Origin: Mesorhizobium huakuii
GTDB taxonomy: Bacteria > Pseudomonadota > Alphaproteobacteria > Rhizobiales > Rhizobiaceae
Assembly (NCBI RefSeq): GCF_030160235.1
Contig: NZ_BSNY01000055.1
Location: 1-64,000, forward strand
DNA length: 64,000 nt
Reading direction: 5' to 3'
Part shown: one piece after another, positions 42,859 to 52,165 of the stretch
Layout of the letters: each line of letters opens with the position of its first letter
How positions within the stretch are numbered: position 1 is the first letter of the stretch
Notes under the pieces: model-generated
Seen by the model: the letters and a program-made list of their open reading frames with translations, nothing else
What the model was told of the DNA's origin: nothing
Databases searched by the model: none
Position numbers and translations under genes: made by a program

Positions 42859-44229
42859 TTAGTACCGCTCAAACCCCCTGTGCAGTTCCCAATCCGTAAT
42901 GCGGCGGTCGTATTCGAACTGCTCCCATTTGGCGGTGTGGACATAATGCTCGAGCACGTCCTCGCCGAGCGCCTGTTTCAGCATCTTCGACTTGGCCAGC
43001 GTCTCGGTGGCGTCGCGCAGCGTCTTCGGAATCTCAGGCAGACGAGACGCCTGGTAGGCATCGCCGACGAACGGCTTTTGCAGTTCGAGCTTCTCGTCGA
43101 TGCCTGCGAGCCCGGCGGCGATCAGCGCCGCGAAGGCGAGATAGGGGTTGAGGTCGGCGCCGCCGATGCGGCATTCCATGCGGATGCCCTTGGTGCCCTC
43201 GCCGCACAGGCGGAAGCCGGCGGTGCGGTTGTCCTCGCTCCACATGATCTTGGTCGGCGCGAAGGTGCCGGCCTGGAAGCGCTTGTAGGAATTGATGTAG
43301 GGCGCCAGGAACCAGGTGAACTCCTTGGCGTATTTCAACTGCCCCGCCGCCCATTGCTGGCCGAGCGTCGACAGCGTCCAGTCCGCCTTCTTGTCGAAGA
43401 ACAATGGCGTCTTGCCGTCGGCGCTCCACAGCGAATTGTGGATGTGGCTGGAGTTGCCGGCGAGCCCGTAATTGTATTTGGACATGAAGGAGATCGCCTT
43501 GCCTTCGGACTCGGCGATTTCCTTGGCGCCGTTCTTCAGGATGACGTGGCGGTCGGCCATGTCGAGCGCCTCGGCATAGCGCACATTGATCTCTTCCTGG
43601 CCCGGGCCCCATTCCCCCTTGGAATTCTCGATCGGGATGCCGGCGGCTTCCATCTCGTTGCGAAGCCGGCGCATGACGCCTTCTTCCTTGGTAGTGATGC
43701 CGATCTGATAGTCGCCGATATAGGGCGAGGCGGTATCTAGGCCCTGCCAGTGCTTCTTGCGGGCGGAATCATAGGTCTCGTTGAACAGATAGAATTCGAG
43801 TTCGGAAGCGAAATAGCCGATATAGCCGCGCTCGGAGAGCCGCTTGACCTGCTTCTTCAGGATGGCGCGCGGCGAATGCGGCAGGTCGTCATGGGTGTGG
43901 TGATCGAGCACGTCGCAGATCACGAGCGCTGTCTTCTCCAGCCACGGAATGCGCCGCAGCGTCGCCAGATCCGGCTTCATGACGAAGTCACCATAGCCCT
44001 TCGACCAGCTTGCCGCCTTGTAGCCGGGCACCGGTTCCATATCGATGTCGGCGGCCAGCAGATAGTTGCAGCCATGCGTTTCGTCATGCGCGGAATCGAC
44101 GAAGTACTGCGCCAGGAACCGCTTTCCCGCCAGCCGCCCCTGCATGTCGACGATGCAGGCCAGCACCGTGTCGATCTCACCGCTGGAGACCGCCTTCTTC
44201 AACTGATCGAACGAGAAATTTCCGGCCAT
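42859..44229 (-). CDS. Glutamine-synthetase-family gamma-glutamyl-amine ligase
   Basis: A 456-residue member of the GS superfamily (PuuA/GlnT type). ATP and metal sites are recognisable: YFASELEFYLF with the Mg-binding Glu pair, GEWGPGQEEINVRYAEALDMAD, SFMSKYNYGLAGNSSHIHNSLW, and APTKIMWSEDNRTAGFRLCG. The start at 44229 is preceded by CACAGGA; an ATG 27 bases earlier lacks a site. Unlike GlnA it lacks the usual adenylylation-site region and sits with amine-catabolism genes, so it probably condenses glutamate with an amine using ATP. Putrescine, ethanolamine and aminopropanol are candidate amines. Confidence 0.88.
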   Translation of the reverse strand: MAGNFSFDQLKKAVSSGEIDTVLACIVDMQGRLAGKRFLAQYFVDSAHDETHGCNYLLAADIDMEPVPGYKAASWSKGYGDFVMKPDLATLRRIPWLEKTALVICDVLDHHTHDDLPHSPRAILKKQVKRLSERGYIGYFASELEFYLFNETYDSARKKHWQGLDTASPYIGDYQIGITTKEEGVMRRLRNEMEAAGIPIENSKGEWGPGQEEINVRYAEALDMADRHVILKNGAKEIAESEGKAISFMSKYNYGLAGNSSHIHNSLWSADGKTPLFFDKKADWTLSTLGQQWAAGQLKYAKEFTWFLAPYINSYKRFQAGTFAPTKIMWSEDNRTAGFRLCGEGTKGIRMECRIGGADLNPYLAFAALIAAGLAGIDEKLELQKPFVGDAYQASRLPEIPKTLRDATETLAKSKMLKQALGEDVLEHYVHTAKWEQFEYDRRITDWELHRGFERY

Positions 44230-44274
44230 TCCTGTGGCACTCCAGCGCTTGGTCATTGAAAGGGATAAATGAAA

Positions 44275-44300
44275 CCATGGCCGGCACGTGCCGGCCATGG
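44275..44300 (-). terminator. Perfect 26-bp palindrome downstream of the permease gene
   Basis: The sequence CCATGGCCGGCAC followed by its exact reverse complement forms a perfect 26-base palindrome at the gap between permease and ligase genes. On the minus strand it is followed by TTTCATTT, resembling an intrinsic terminator or strong attenuator of the permease transcript. Confidence 0.6.
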
Positions 44301-44315
44301 CCTTGATGGGAGATG

Positions 44316-45872
44316 TCAGTGACCGGTTTCGCCGACCGCCTGTTCCGCTGCCTTGATCGCTGCCTGGCGTGCCGCGATGATGTCGCCGAGCGGCGGGCCC
44401 TGGAAGCGGTTGCGCTCGAAGCCGAACCAGACGATCGCCGTCAGGATGAAGAAGCCGACGGTGATGTAGAGCGCCCAGTCGTTCGGCGGCTGGATACCGA
44501 TGACGAAGATCAGGATCATCGACACGATCGACAGGAAGGCAAACAGCATGAACACGCCGCGCCCCATGTTCCACGGCCCCATCTTGTCCCACTTCGGCGT
44601 GCCCCAGGCCAGCATGCCGAGCACGATCGGCACGGTGAAGGAAAGGAACAGGAAGATGACGGTGCAGGACACCACGATGGTGTAGGCCGAGGTACCGGCG
44701 ACCGAAACCAGCGTCGAGCCCCAGACGAACAGCACCGACAGGATCGACGCCGTCCAGATCGCCGCCACCGGCGTGCGATAGGTCGGGCTGACCTTGGCGA
44801 GTGCCGCCGAGCCGGGCAGGCCGCCGTCACGCGAGAAGGCGAAGATCATGCGCGATGCCGACGTCACTGTGGCCAGACCGCACAGCAACTGCGACACGAA
44901 CACGACGAGATAGACGAATTCCTTGACGCCGGGGCTGACGCGCTGGTCGAAAGCCCAGAAGAACACGTTCCAGCCCTGCTTGGCGGCGTCGTCCATGTTC
45001 GGGATCATCAGCACGAAAGCGACCAGGAACAGATAGCCGAAGAGCGCCGACCAGACGACCGACATCACCATGGCGCGCGGCACGGAAGACGCCGCCTTGA
45101 TGGTTTCTTCGGACGTGTGTGCCGAAGCGTCGTAGCCGGTGATCGTATAGATCGGCAGCAACAGGCCAAGTGCGAACACCCAGGCATTCGAAACCGACGG
45201 CCAGACACCGCCGCCTGCGTCACCCGAGTAGTTGTGGAACGTGAACAGGCGGCTAAAATCCCAATGTTCGGCCGAGATCAGGCAGACCACCGCGATCAGG
45301 ATCGCGCCGAAGAAGATCAAATAACCCGAGAAGTCGGTCAGCTTTGCCGTCAGCTTGATGCCGAGATGATTGATCAGCGCCTGCAGGCCGGTGACCACGA
45401 CCAGGAAGATCATCTGGTTGGTCAGCGTGCCCTCGATGCCGAGTGCCGGCCCGAAGGCGCCGACGAAGAACGTCCAGGTGCCGACGTTGATGGCGCCGAG
45501 CACGGTGATCAGGCCGAGCAGGTTGAGCCAGGCCGTCACCCAGCCGGTGCCGCGGTTGCCAAGGATCGAACCCCAGTGATAGAGGCCGCCGGCCGTCGGA
45601 TAGGCCGAGCTGATCTGCGACATGGCAACAGCGAAGGTCAGTGACACGAAGCAGCCGACCAGCCAGCCGATGCCGATGCCGATGCCGCCCGCGCCCGACG
45701 TGCCTTGCGCCAGCGAATTGATGCCGCCCGACAGGATGCAGATGATGGAGAAGGAAACCGCGAAATTCGAAAAGCGGCTGAGACGCCGCTCCAGTTCCTG
45801 GGCATAGCCCATGCTGTGGAGGTGCTTTACGTCCTCCGCCTTGTCAACGTCTGTATAACCCGGTGCTGCCAT
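44316..45872 (-). CDS. APC-family amino acid/amine permease
   Basis: A 518-residue membrane transporter with 12 predicted segments. The N-terminal cytoplasmic part ends in LERRLSRFSNFAVSFSIICI, the classic APC entry phrase. Conserved ITGYDASAHTSEETIKAASSVPRAM and FSRDGGLPGS follow, placing it in the GABA/choline/amine permease branch (GabP/BAT1-like). The ribosome site CAGGGGAC precedes the ATG. It probably imports the amine that the downstream ligase glutamylates. It starts 21 bases after the amidohydrolase stop. Confidence 0.92.
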   Translation of the reverse strand: MAAPGYTDVDKAEDVKHLHSMGYAQELERRLSRFSNFAVSFSIICILSGGINSLAQGTSGAGGIGIGIGWLVGCFVSLTFAVAMSQISSAYPTAGGLYHWGSILGNRGTGWVTAWLNLLGLITVLGAINVGTWTFFVGAFGPALGIEGTLTNQMIFLVVVTGLQALINHLGIKLTAKLTDFSGYLIFFGAILIAVVCLISAEHWDFSRLFTFHNYSGDAGGGVWPSVSNAWVFALGLLLPIYTITGYDASAHTSEETIKAASSVPRAMVMSVVWSALFGYLFLVAFVLMIPNMDDAAKQGWNVFFWAFDQRVSPGVKEFVYLVVFVSQLLCGLATVTSASRMIFAFSRDGGLPGSAALAKVSPTYRTPVAAIWTASILSVLFVWGSTLVSVAGTSAYTIVVSCTVIFLFLSFTVPIVLGMLAWGTPKWDKMGPWNMGRGVFMLFAFLSIVSMILIFVIGIQPPNDWALYITVGFFILTAIVWFGFERNRFQGPPLGDIIAARQAAIKAAEQAVGETGH

Positions 45873-45893
45873 TGGAAGTCCCCTGTTTGTTTC

Positions 45894-46712
45894 TCAGCTG
45901 GCCGATTGGACTGACTTTCTGACTGAATGCGATCTGGGCCGCGTGGCCTCCTCTGGTTCCAGATCCGAAAAAATGCCTGTGAGCAGATCCGCCCATTTCC
46001 GCTGCCCGGTCTCACCGGAGATTTCATCGTTGCGGATTTCGATCATCGCGCAGGGCAACCCGCGCGAGCGCGCATGCCGCTCCAGCGTGAAATAGACGCG
46101 ATCGGCCGGCGAATAGGGTTCGTTGACACCGACGGTGATGCCGGCAAGTCGCTTGAGCGCCGATATCAGCGGCGACGCCAGCCGGCGATCGTCGTCATGG
46201 ATGATGCCGATATGCCAGGGCCGGTCGTGACCCTTGTAGACCGGCGTGAAAGAATGCACGGACACCAGGCGGGTCTCCTGGCCGCGCGCCAGCCGTTCCT
46301 CGACGATGCGTTCGATGGTGCCGTGAAACGGCTGCCATGACAGGGCGATCCGTTCCGCGCGCTGCTTTTCCGACAGGCCGGCATTGCCCGGTATGGATGT
46401 CGTCTCGCTGATCGGCGGCACGAGGTCCGGCGCGTCGAGCGGCCGGTTGCAGTCGATGACGAGGCGCGAAATGCGGGTTTCGACCAGCGTCGCATCGAGC
46501 GCTTGCGCCATGCGCGTTGCCACCGGCAGCGCACCTGGATCCCAGGCGATGTGGCGGGACAGGTCTTCAGCGGCAAGGCCGAGCGTGCCGAATTCGGCGG
46601 GCAGGAAATTGGAGGCGTGGTCGCAGGTCAGCACGAAAGGGCTCGATCCGCCCGGGTTCGTCACCCTCACGGTATCGGACGATGCAAGGCTGGCGGGCCG
46701 TGCTTTCTCCAT
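45894..46712 (-). CDS. N-formylglutamate amidohydrolase-like hydrolase
   Basis: A 272-residue FGase-family protein. Zn/active-site phrases are LTCDHASNFLP (His), HIAWDPGA, LVSVHSFTPVYKG (His), and MIEIRNDEISG. It is the first gene of the minus-strand operon. Because the pathway probably makes a gamma-glutamyl amide, this hydrolase is a good candidate for cleaving the glutamyl group from the final product, in place of the PuuD-type hydrolase. Simple N-formylglutamate hydrolysis is the alternative but no histidine-breakdown genes are near. Confidence 0.87.
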   Translation of the reverse strand: MEKARPASLASSDTVRVTNPGGSSPFVLTCDHASNFLPAEFGTLGLAAEDLSRHIAWDPGALPVATRMAQALDATLVETRISRLVIDCNRPLDAPDLVPPISETTSIPGNAGLSEKQRAERIALSWQPFHGTIERIVEERLARGQETRLVSVHSFTPVYKGHDRPWHIGIIHDDDRRLASPLISALKRLAGITVGVNEPYSPADRVYFTLERHARSRGLPCAMIEIRNDEISGETGQRKWADLLTGIFSDLEPEEATRPRSHSVRKSVQSAS

Positions 46713-46848
46713 AGTCTGCCGTCCCCGGGGAGCGCTGTATCGTATGTTACGTATTTTGCCTCATTGCGTCCCTATGGATGATTTCATACAGTTTACCCGG
46801 CTTTGTCAAATGCGATCTCATGGGCCAAGCCAAGGGGTGGGGGAAAAG

Positions 46849-47676
46849 ATGATTTCCAGCATTGCCGAACTGATCGCCGACCGCATCGGCACGATGCCGG
46901 CCGGCGAGCGGCGAGCGGCGCAGACGCTGATCGCCAGCTATCCGATGATCGGCCTGAAGACGGTCGCCGAATTCTCGACCGCGGCCGGCGTCTCCTCGCC
47001 AACGATCCTGCGCTTCGTGGCCCGGCTCGGCTTCCAGAACTATCCGGAGTTCCAGTCGAGCCTGCAGGACGAATTGGCGGCGCAGCTGCAGTCTCCGGCC
47101 ATACGAACGCTCAACCCGCCCTCGCCCGGCGGCGGCACGGTCTCGCCAATGCTGGAAGCGACGCTCGACAATATGCGCGAGACGTTCCGCCACCTCTCCG
47201 ACAAGCAGCTGACGGACATCGCGGCACGGCTTGCCGACCGGCGTGGCAAGACATTCCTCATCGGCGGCCGCTTCACCGATCCGCTGGCGCGCTACATGGC
47301 CGCCCACCTTGCCGTCATCCAGCCCGATGTCTTTCACCTCGCCGGCCAGGAGAGCATGTGGCGCGACCGGCTGATCGACATGGGCAAGCGCGACGTACTG
47401 GTGATCTTCGACATCCGGCGCTACCAGGACAGCCTCGTCCGTTTCGCCGAGAAGGCGCATCAGCGCGGCGTCCAGATCGTGCTGTTCACCGACCAGTGGC
47501 TTTCGCCGATCGCCCGGTTTGCCCGCCATGTCATCGCCGGACGAACCGCGGTGCCGTCCGCGTGGGATTCCTCGGCCGCGCTCTTCGTCGTCGTCGAAAC
47601 GCTGATCGGCGCCGTCACCAGACAGCTCGAGGCCGACGGCGCCCGGCGCATCCGTGAAATGGAAGGCCTGCGCTAG
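46849..47676 (+). CDS. RpiR/MurR-family transcriptional regulator
   Basis: A 275-residue regulator. Residues 1-75 hold the RpiR helix-turn-helix (LKTVAEFSTAAGVSSPTILRFVARLGF). Residues about 115-255 form a SIS domain that usually binds a phosphosugar (GKTFLIGGRFTDPLARYMAAHL, VLVIFDIRRYQDSL). The start at 46849 has GGGGGAAAA upstream; a longer open frame lacks support. It is divergent from the amine operon with about 136 bases between, so it most likely controls that operon. A SIS domain in an amine-linked regulator is notable. Confidence 0.9.
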   Translation: MISSIAELIADRIGTMPAGERRAAQTLIASYPMIGLKTVAEFSTAAGVSSPTILRFVARLGFQNYPEFQSSLQDELAAQLQSPAIRTLNPPSPGGGTVSPMLEATLDNMRETFRHLSDKQLTDIAARLADRRGKTFLIGGRFTDPLARYMAAHLAVIQPDVFHLAGQESMWRDRLIDMGKRDVLVIFDIRRYQDSLVRFAEKAHQRGVQIVLFTDQWLSPIARFARHVIAGRTAVPSAWDSSAALFVVVETLIGAVTRQLEADGARRIREMEGLR

Positions 47677-47873
47677 TCACCAGCCAATCGCATCCGCGCT
47701 AGGCGGGCATCTCGAATTCACGTTACCGAGATTTAATGTGCACGATTGCGTGATAATTGCCATAAACCGGTGATACCGGGATGTGGCGTGGCCGGTTTTC
47801 GCCGCCAGCCCGTATCGTCGCTGCATCCGCTTCCACCTGGAACCGGCGGGCGATTCTTGCCGCTGGAGTGTCG

Positions 47874-49034
47874 ATGCCGAGCTGGAAACAGATTGTCCTT
47901 GCGTTTGTGATCGTGGTCGCCGCCACGGCGGCGTGGGCGCGCTTCTACCCCGGCGCTCCGCAAGTGCTGGCGCGCTGGGGCATCGACTGGGCCTATGGCG
48001 CCACACCTCCTGCCAAGGACACGGCGGCGGCTGGCTCCCGTCAGGCGGCGCGCAACGGCGCCCGGATTGCCACCATCGTTGCATCGCCGGCCGCCTCGGC
48101 TGTCATCAACGACCGCCTCCAGGCGATCGGCACTGGCCGCGCCAACGCTTCCGTGACCGTCAATCCCTACAGTTCCGGCCGCCTTGCCGAATTGCTGGTC
48201 GAATCCGGCAGCCATGTCGACAAGGGACAGATCATTGCGACGCTCGATTCCGAGACCGAAATCATCGCGCAGAACCGGGCCAAGCTCGCTTTGCAGGATG
48301 CGCAGTCCAAGCTCGACCGCGTCAAATCGCTGCGCGCCTCCAATGCCGCGACGCCGGTAGCGGTGGCCGATGCAGAGGTGGTTCTGGCGGGCGCCAAGCT
48401 GGCGCTGCAGGACGCCGAGCTTGCGCTGCAGCGCCGGTCGATCCTGGCACCGATATCAGGCACTGTCGGCATCCTGCCGATCTCCGCCGGCAACTATGTG
48501 ACAAACCAGTCGGCCATCGCCACGCTCGATGACCGCTCCTCGATCCTGGTTGATTTCCAGGTGCCCGAGCGCTTTGCCGCCGCCGTCAAGGTCGGCGCGC
48601 AACTGACGGCGACGCCGATCGCCAATCCGAGCAGCTCCTATACCGGCACGGTGTCGGCCATCGACAACCACATCGACGAGAAGAGCCGCACGCTGCTGGT
48701 CAAGGCCAAGATCGCCAATCCCGCCGATTCGCTGCGCGCCGGCATGTCGTTCTCCATCACCATGAAATTCCCCGGCGAGACCTATCCCGCCGTCAGCCCG
48801 CTGGCGATCCTGTGGGGCTCGGACGGCGCCTATGTCTGGCAGATCGAGGACGGCAAGGCCAAGCGCGTGCCGGTGCGCATCATCCAGCGCAACACCGAGA
48901 CCGTGCTGATCGATGCCGAGATCGACAGCGGCGACATGGTGGTCACCGAAGGCACGCAGAGCGTCAGCGAGGGCGGCGAGGTCCGCATCGCCGGCCAGGA
49001 GCAGCGCGCCGCCAACACCGCCGAAGGCTCATGA
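47874..49034 (+). CDS. RND efflux periplasmic adaptor (membrane fusion protein)
   Basis: A 386-residue HlyD/AcrA-type protein. An N-terminal membrane anchor (IVLAFVIVVAATAAWARF) is followed by the lipoyl/barrel-sandwich part (GRLAELLVESGSHVDKGQIIATLD). A short coiled coil covers about 155-205 (AKLALQDAQSKLDRVKSL), then the beta-barrel. The ATG at 47874 has GGAG 7 bases before. It overlaps the RND pump gene by 4 bases. The adaptor links the pump to an outer-membrane channel, which is not encoded here. Confidence 0.9.
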   Translation: MPSWKQIVLAFVIVVAATAAWARFYPGAPQVLARWGIDWAYGATPPAKDTAAAGSRQAARNGARIATIVASPAASAVINDRLQAIGTGRANASVTVNPYSSGRLAELLVESGSHVDKGQIIATLDSETEIIAQNRAKLALQDAQSKLDRVKSLRASNAATPVAVADAEVVLAGAKLALQDAELALQRRSILAPISGTVGILPISAGNYVTNQSAIATLDDRSSILVDFQVPERFAAAVKVGAQLTATPIANPSSSYTGTVSAIDNHIDEKSRTLLVKAKIANPADSLRAGMSFSITMKFPGETYPAVSPLAILWGSDGAYVWQIEDGKAKRVPVRIIQRNTETVLIDAEIDSGDMVVTEGTQSVSEGGEVRIAGQEQRAANTAEGS

Positions 49035-52000
49035 CCGGATCCGTCAACGCCGCCAGCGATACCGGCTTCACCGCGCTGTTCATCCGCAGGCCGGTCATGG
49101 CCTTCGTGCTCAACGTCCTCATCGCGGTTGCCGGCCTCGCCGCCTTCTACGGCGTCGAGATCCGCGAACTTCCGGACGTCGACCGCGCCGTGGTCACCGT
49201 TTCCACCACGTTCCAGGGCGCCGCGGCCGAAACCGTCGACCGCGAGCTGACCGACACGATCGAAGGTGCGGTGGCACGCGTCTCCGGCGTCAAGTCGATC
49301 TCGTCTTCCTCCTCCTTCGGCCAGAGCCGCGTCACCATCGAGTTCAACGACGGCGTCGACCTCAACGTCGCGGCCTCCGACGTGCGCGATGCCGTCGGCC
49401 GCGTCGCCAACCAGATACCGGACACCGCCGATCCGCCGCGCATCGTCAAGGCCGATGCCAATTCCGATGCGGTGATGCGGCTGGCTGTGACGTCCGACAA
49501 CATGTCGGTCCAGGACATGACCGTGGTGGTGCAGGACCAGATCGAGGACGAACTGGCAGCCGTGCCCGGCGTCGCCGACGTTCAGGTCTATGGCGACCGC
49601 GACAAGATCTTCCGCATCGACGTCGACCAGAACAAGCTCGCCAGCCTCGGCTTCACCGTGGCCGACCTCAGGACAGCCCTGGCCTCGGTCGCCTTCGATT
49701 CCCCTGCCGGGTCGATCACCACGACCAACCAGGACTTGATCGTCCGCACCACGGCCGACGTGACCACGCCCGAGGAGTTCGAAAACATCATCATCGGCGG
49801 CACGACGCGCATACGCGACGTCGCCACCGTCACGCTCGGTCCCGATGTCGGCCAGACCACGCTGCGCTCCGATGGCAAGACCGGCATCGGCATCGGCATC
49901 ATCCGCCAGGCGGAATCCAACACGCTTGATATTTCGACCGGCGTTCAGGCAGCCGTCGCCAAACTGCAGGAAAACCTGCCCAAGGGCATGGCGATCAAGA
50001 TCACCAGCGACGACGCCGTCTTCGTCAAGGGCGCGGTCCACGAGGTCGAGATCGCGCTCGGCCTGTCGGTGACCATGGTGCTGATCGTCATCTACATCTT
50101 CCTGCTCGACTGGCGCGCCACGCTGATCCCGGGCCTGTCGATGCCGGTCGCCATGATCGGCACCATCGCCGCCATCTATCTGGCCGGCTTCTCCGTCAAC
50201 ATCCTGACGCTGCTTGCCATGGTGCTGGCGACGGGCCTTGTCGTCGACGACGCCATCGTGGTGCTTGAAAACATCGTGCGACGGCGCAACGAGGGCATGG
50301 GGCCGCGTGCGGCCGCCGTGCTCGGCGCGCAGGAAGTGTTCTTCGCCGTCGTCGCCACGACGCTGACGCTGGTCGCCGTCTTCGTGCCGATCTCCTTCCT
50401 GCCCGGCCAAACCGGCGGCCTGTTCCGCGAATTCGGCTTCGTGCTTGCCATGTCGGTGCTGCTGTCCTGCGTGGTGGCGCTTACGCTATGCCCGATGCTC
50501 GCCTCGCGCATGCTGACCGGCGCCTCGCTTCACCACGAGGGCGGCCACGGCATCGGCGCCCGTATCGGCGGCGTCCTGAATACCGCGTACAAGCGCGCCC
50601 TGCACGCTTGCCTCGATGCGCCCTGGATCGTGGTTCTGGTCGCGGTGCTGTTTGCCGGCACCGCCTTCACCCTGTTCGGCACCATCCGCCAGGAACTGAC
50701 GCCGACCGAGGACCGCGCGGCCGTGCTGTTGCGCATCAATGCGCCGCAAGGCGTCAGCCTCGACTATACGACGCAGCAGATGCAGAAGATCGAGAAGCTG
50801 ATCCAGCCGATGCGCGATTCCGGCGAGATCCGCTCGACCTTCGAGAATGCCGGCCAGAACGGCTCCTACAATTCCGGCTTCATGGTGATGACGCTGGCGC
50901 CCTGGAACGAGCGCAGCCGCAGCCAGCAGGAGATCATGGCCGAGATCAGCCAGCTCACCAAGCAGGTGCCGAGTGTGCGCATCTTCCCGGTGCAGCCCAA
51001 CAGCCTCGGCATCCGTGGCGCCGGCAACGGCCTGCAATTCGCGCTGGTCGGCAACGACCGCAAGGCGCTCGGCGACGCGGCGGTGAAGATCATCGCCGAG
51101 ATGCAGAAGGACCCGCGCTTCCAGACGCCGCGCCTGTCGATCGACCCGACGCAGCCGCAGCTGGCCGTCGCCATCGACCGCGAGCGCGCCTCCGACCTCG
51201 GCATCGACATCACGGGGCTCGCCAACACCATGCAGGCCATGCTCGACGGCAACGATGTCGTCGACGTCTACATCGCCGACCGCAGCTATGGCGTAAAACT
51301 GGTCTCGACCACCAATCCCATCAACGATCCGACCGATCTGGAAAACGTCTTCCTGAAGACGGGAGACGGCCGCTTCGTGCCGATGTCGACCATAGCCACG
51401 CTGACCGAGCGCGCCGTGCCGCCATCGCTGTCGCGCGAACAGCAGCAGCCATCGGTTGCCATCACCTCCAACCTCTCGGGTAATTTCGCGCTTGGCGACG
51501 CGCTGAGCCGCGCCGAGGAGATCGCCACGCCGCTCTTGCCGCCGGGCAGCCGCATCCTGCCGCTGGCCGAAGCCGCCACGCTGGGCGAAACCAACAGCGC
51601 CATGGTCACCATCTTCGGCTTCGCGCTGGTCATCATCCTCCTGGTGCTGGCCGCCCAGTTCGAAAGCTTCGTCAGCGCCGTCATCATCATGGCGACGGTG
51701 CCGCTTGGGCTGGCCTGCGCCATCTTCGCCTTGCTGCTGTCAGGCACCAGCCTCAATGCCTATAGCCAGATCGGCCTGGTGCTGCTGGTCGGCGTCATGG
51801 CCAAGAACGGCATCCTGATCGTCGAGTTTGCCAACCAGCTGCGCGATCGCGGGCTTGGCGTGCGCGAGGCGATCGAGCAGGCCTCGACCATCCGCCTGCG
51901 GCCGGTGATGATGACGATGATCTGCACCATACTTGGCGGCGTGCCGCTGGTGCTGGCGGCGGGCGCGGGAGCCGAGGCACGCGTGGCGCTCGGCTGGGTC

Positions 52001-52162
52001 ATCGTCGGCGGACTGGGGCTGGCCACCGTCTCGACACTGTTCCTGACGCCGGTCGCCTATCTCCTGCTTGGCCGCTTCGTCACCCCGAAGACCCATGAGG
52101 AAACACGCCTCAAGCGTGAGCTCGAGGAAGCCGCCTATGTCGGTGTGGAGCCGGCGCAGTAG
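49031..52162 (+). CDS. RND multidrug efflux transporter (HAE1/MdtB-like)
   Basis: A 1043-residue inner-membrane pump, the usual length for hydrophobe/amphiphile RND proteins. TM1 begins at FIRRPVMAFVLNVLIAVAGLAAFYG. The proton-relay Asp pair is in ATGLVVDDAIVVLENIVRR in TM4. The second half carries GVMAKNGILIVEFANQLRD and IRLRPVMMTMICTILGGVPLVLA. The ATG overlaps the adaptor stop (ATGA), giving coupled translation. Substrates cannot be read from sequence. There is no local regulator or TolC gene, so the system must borrow an outer-membrane factor. Confidence 0.95.
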   Translation: MTGSVNAASDTGFTALFIRRPVMAFVLNVLIAVAGLAAFYGVEIRELPDVDRAVVTVSTTFQGAAAETVDRELTDTIEGAVARVSGVKSISSSSSFGQSRVTIEFNDGVDLNVAASDVRDAVGRVANQIPDTADPPRIVKADANSDAVMRLAVTSDNMSVQDMTVVVQDQIEDELAAVPGVADVQVYGDRDKIFRIDVDQNKLASLGFTVADLRTALASVAFDSPAGSITTTNQDLIVRTTADVTTPEEFENIIIGGTTRIRDVATVTLGPDVGQTTLRSDGKTGIGIGIIRQAESNTLDISTGVQAAVAKLQENLPKGMAIKITSDDAVFVKGAVHEVEIALGLSVTMVLIVIYIFLLDWRATLIPGLSMPVAMIGTIAAIYLAGFSVNILTLLAMVLATGLVVDDAIVVLENIVRRRNEGMGPRAAAVLGAQEVFFAVVATTLTLVAVFVPISFLPGQTGGLFREFGFVLAMSVLLSCVVALTLCPMLASRMLTGASLHHEGGHGIGARIGGVLNTAYKRALHACLDAPWIVVLVAVLFAGTAFTLFGTIRQELTPTEDRAAVLLRINAPQGVSLDYTTQQMQKIEKLIQPMRDSGEIRSTFENAGQNGSYNSGFMVMTLAPWNERSRSQQEIMAEISQLTKQVPSVRIFPVQPNSLGIRGAGNGLQFALVGNDRKALGDAAVKIIAEMQKDPRFQTPRLSIDPTQPQLAVAIDRERASDLGIDITGLANTMQAMLDGNDVVDVYIADRSYGVKLVSTTNPINDPTDLENVFLKTGDGRFVPMSTIATLTERAVPPSLSREQQQPSVAITSNLSGNFALGDALSRAEEIATPLLPPGSRILPLAEAATLGETNSAMVTIFGFALVIILLVLAAQFESFVSAVIIMATVPLGLACAIFALLLSGTSLNAYSQIGLVLLVGVMAKNGILIVEFANQLRDRGLGVREAIEQASTIRLRPVMMTMICTILGGVPLVLAAGAGAEARVALGWVIVGGLGLATVSTLFLTPVAYLLLGRFVTPKTHEETRLKRELEEAAYVGVEPAQ

Positions 52163-52165
52163 CTG

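Noticed and set aside
46741-46790. Short CGTA...TACG and ATGGAT...TTTCAT repeats before the RpiR gene as its operator.
   Set aside because: The arms are only 4-5 bases or imperfect, which is common by chance in an AT-rich gap; there is no second copy for support.
47781-47873. A 31-codon N-terminal extension of the RND adaptor.
   Set aside because: The segment before 47874 has no ribosome site and would place charged residues before the membrane anchor; the ATG at 47874 has a GGAG site.
48830-50410. A 526-codon minus-strand frame opposite the RND genes.
   Set aside because: His/Asp/Arg-rich shadow crossing the adaptor-pump junction; it has no family features.
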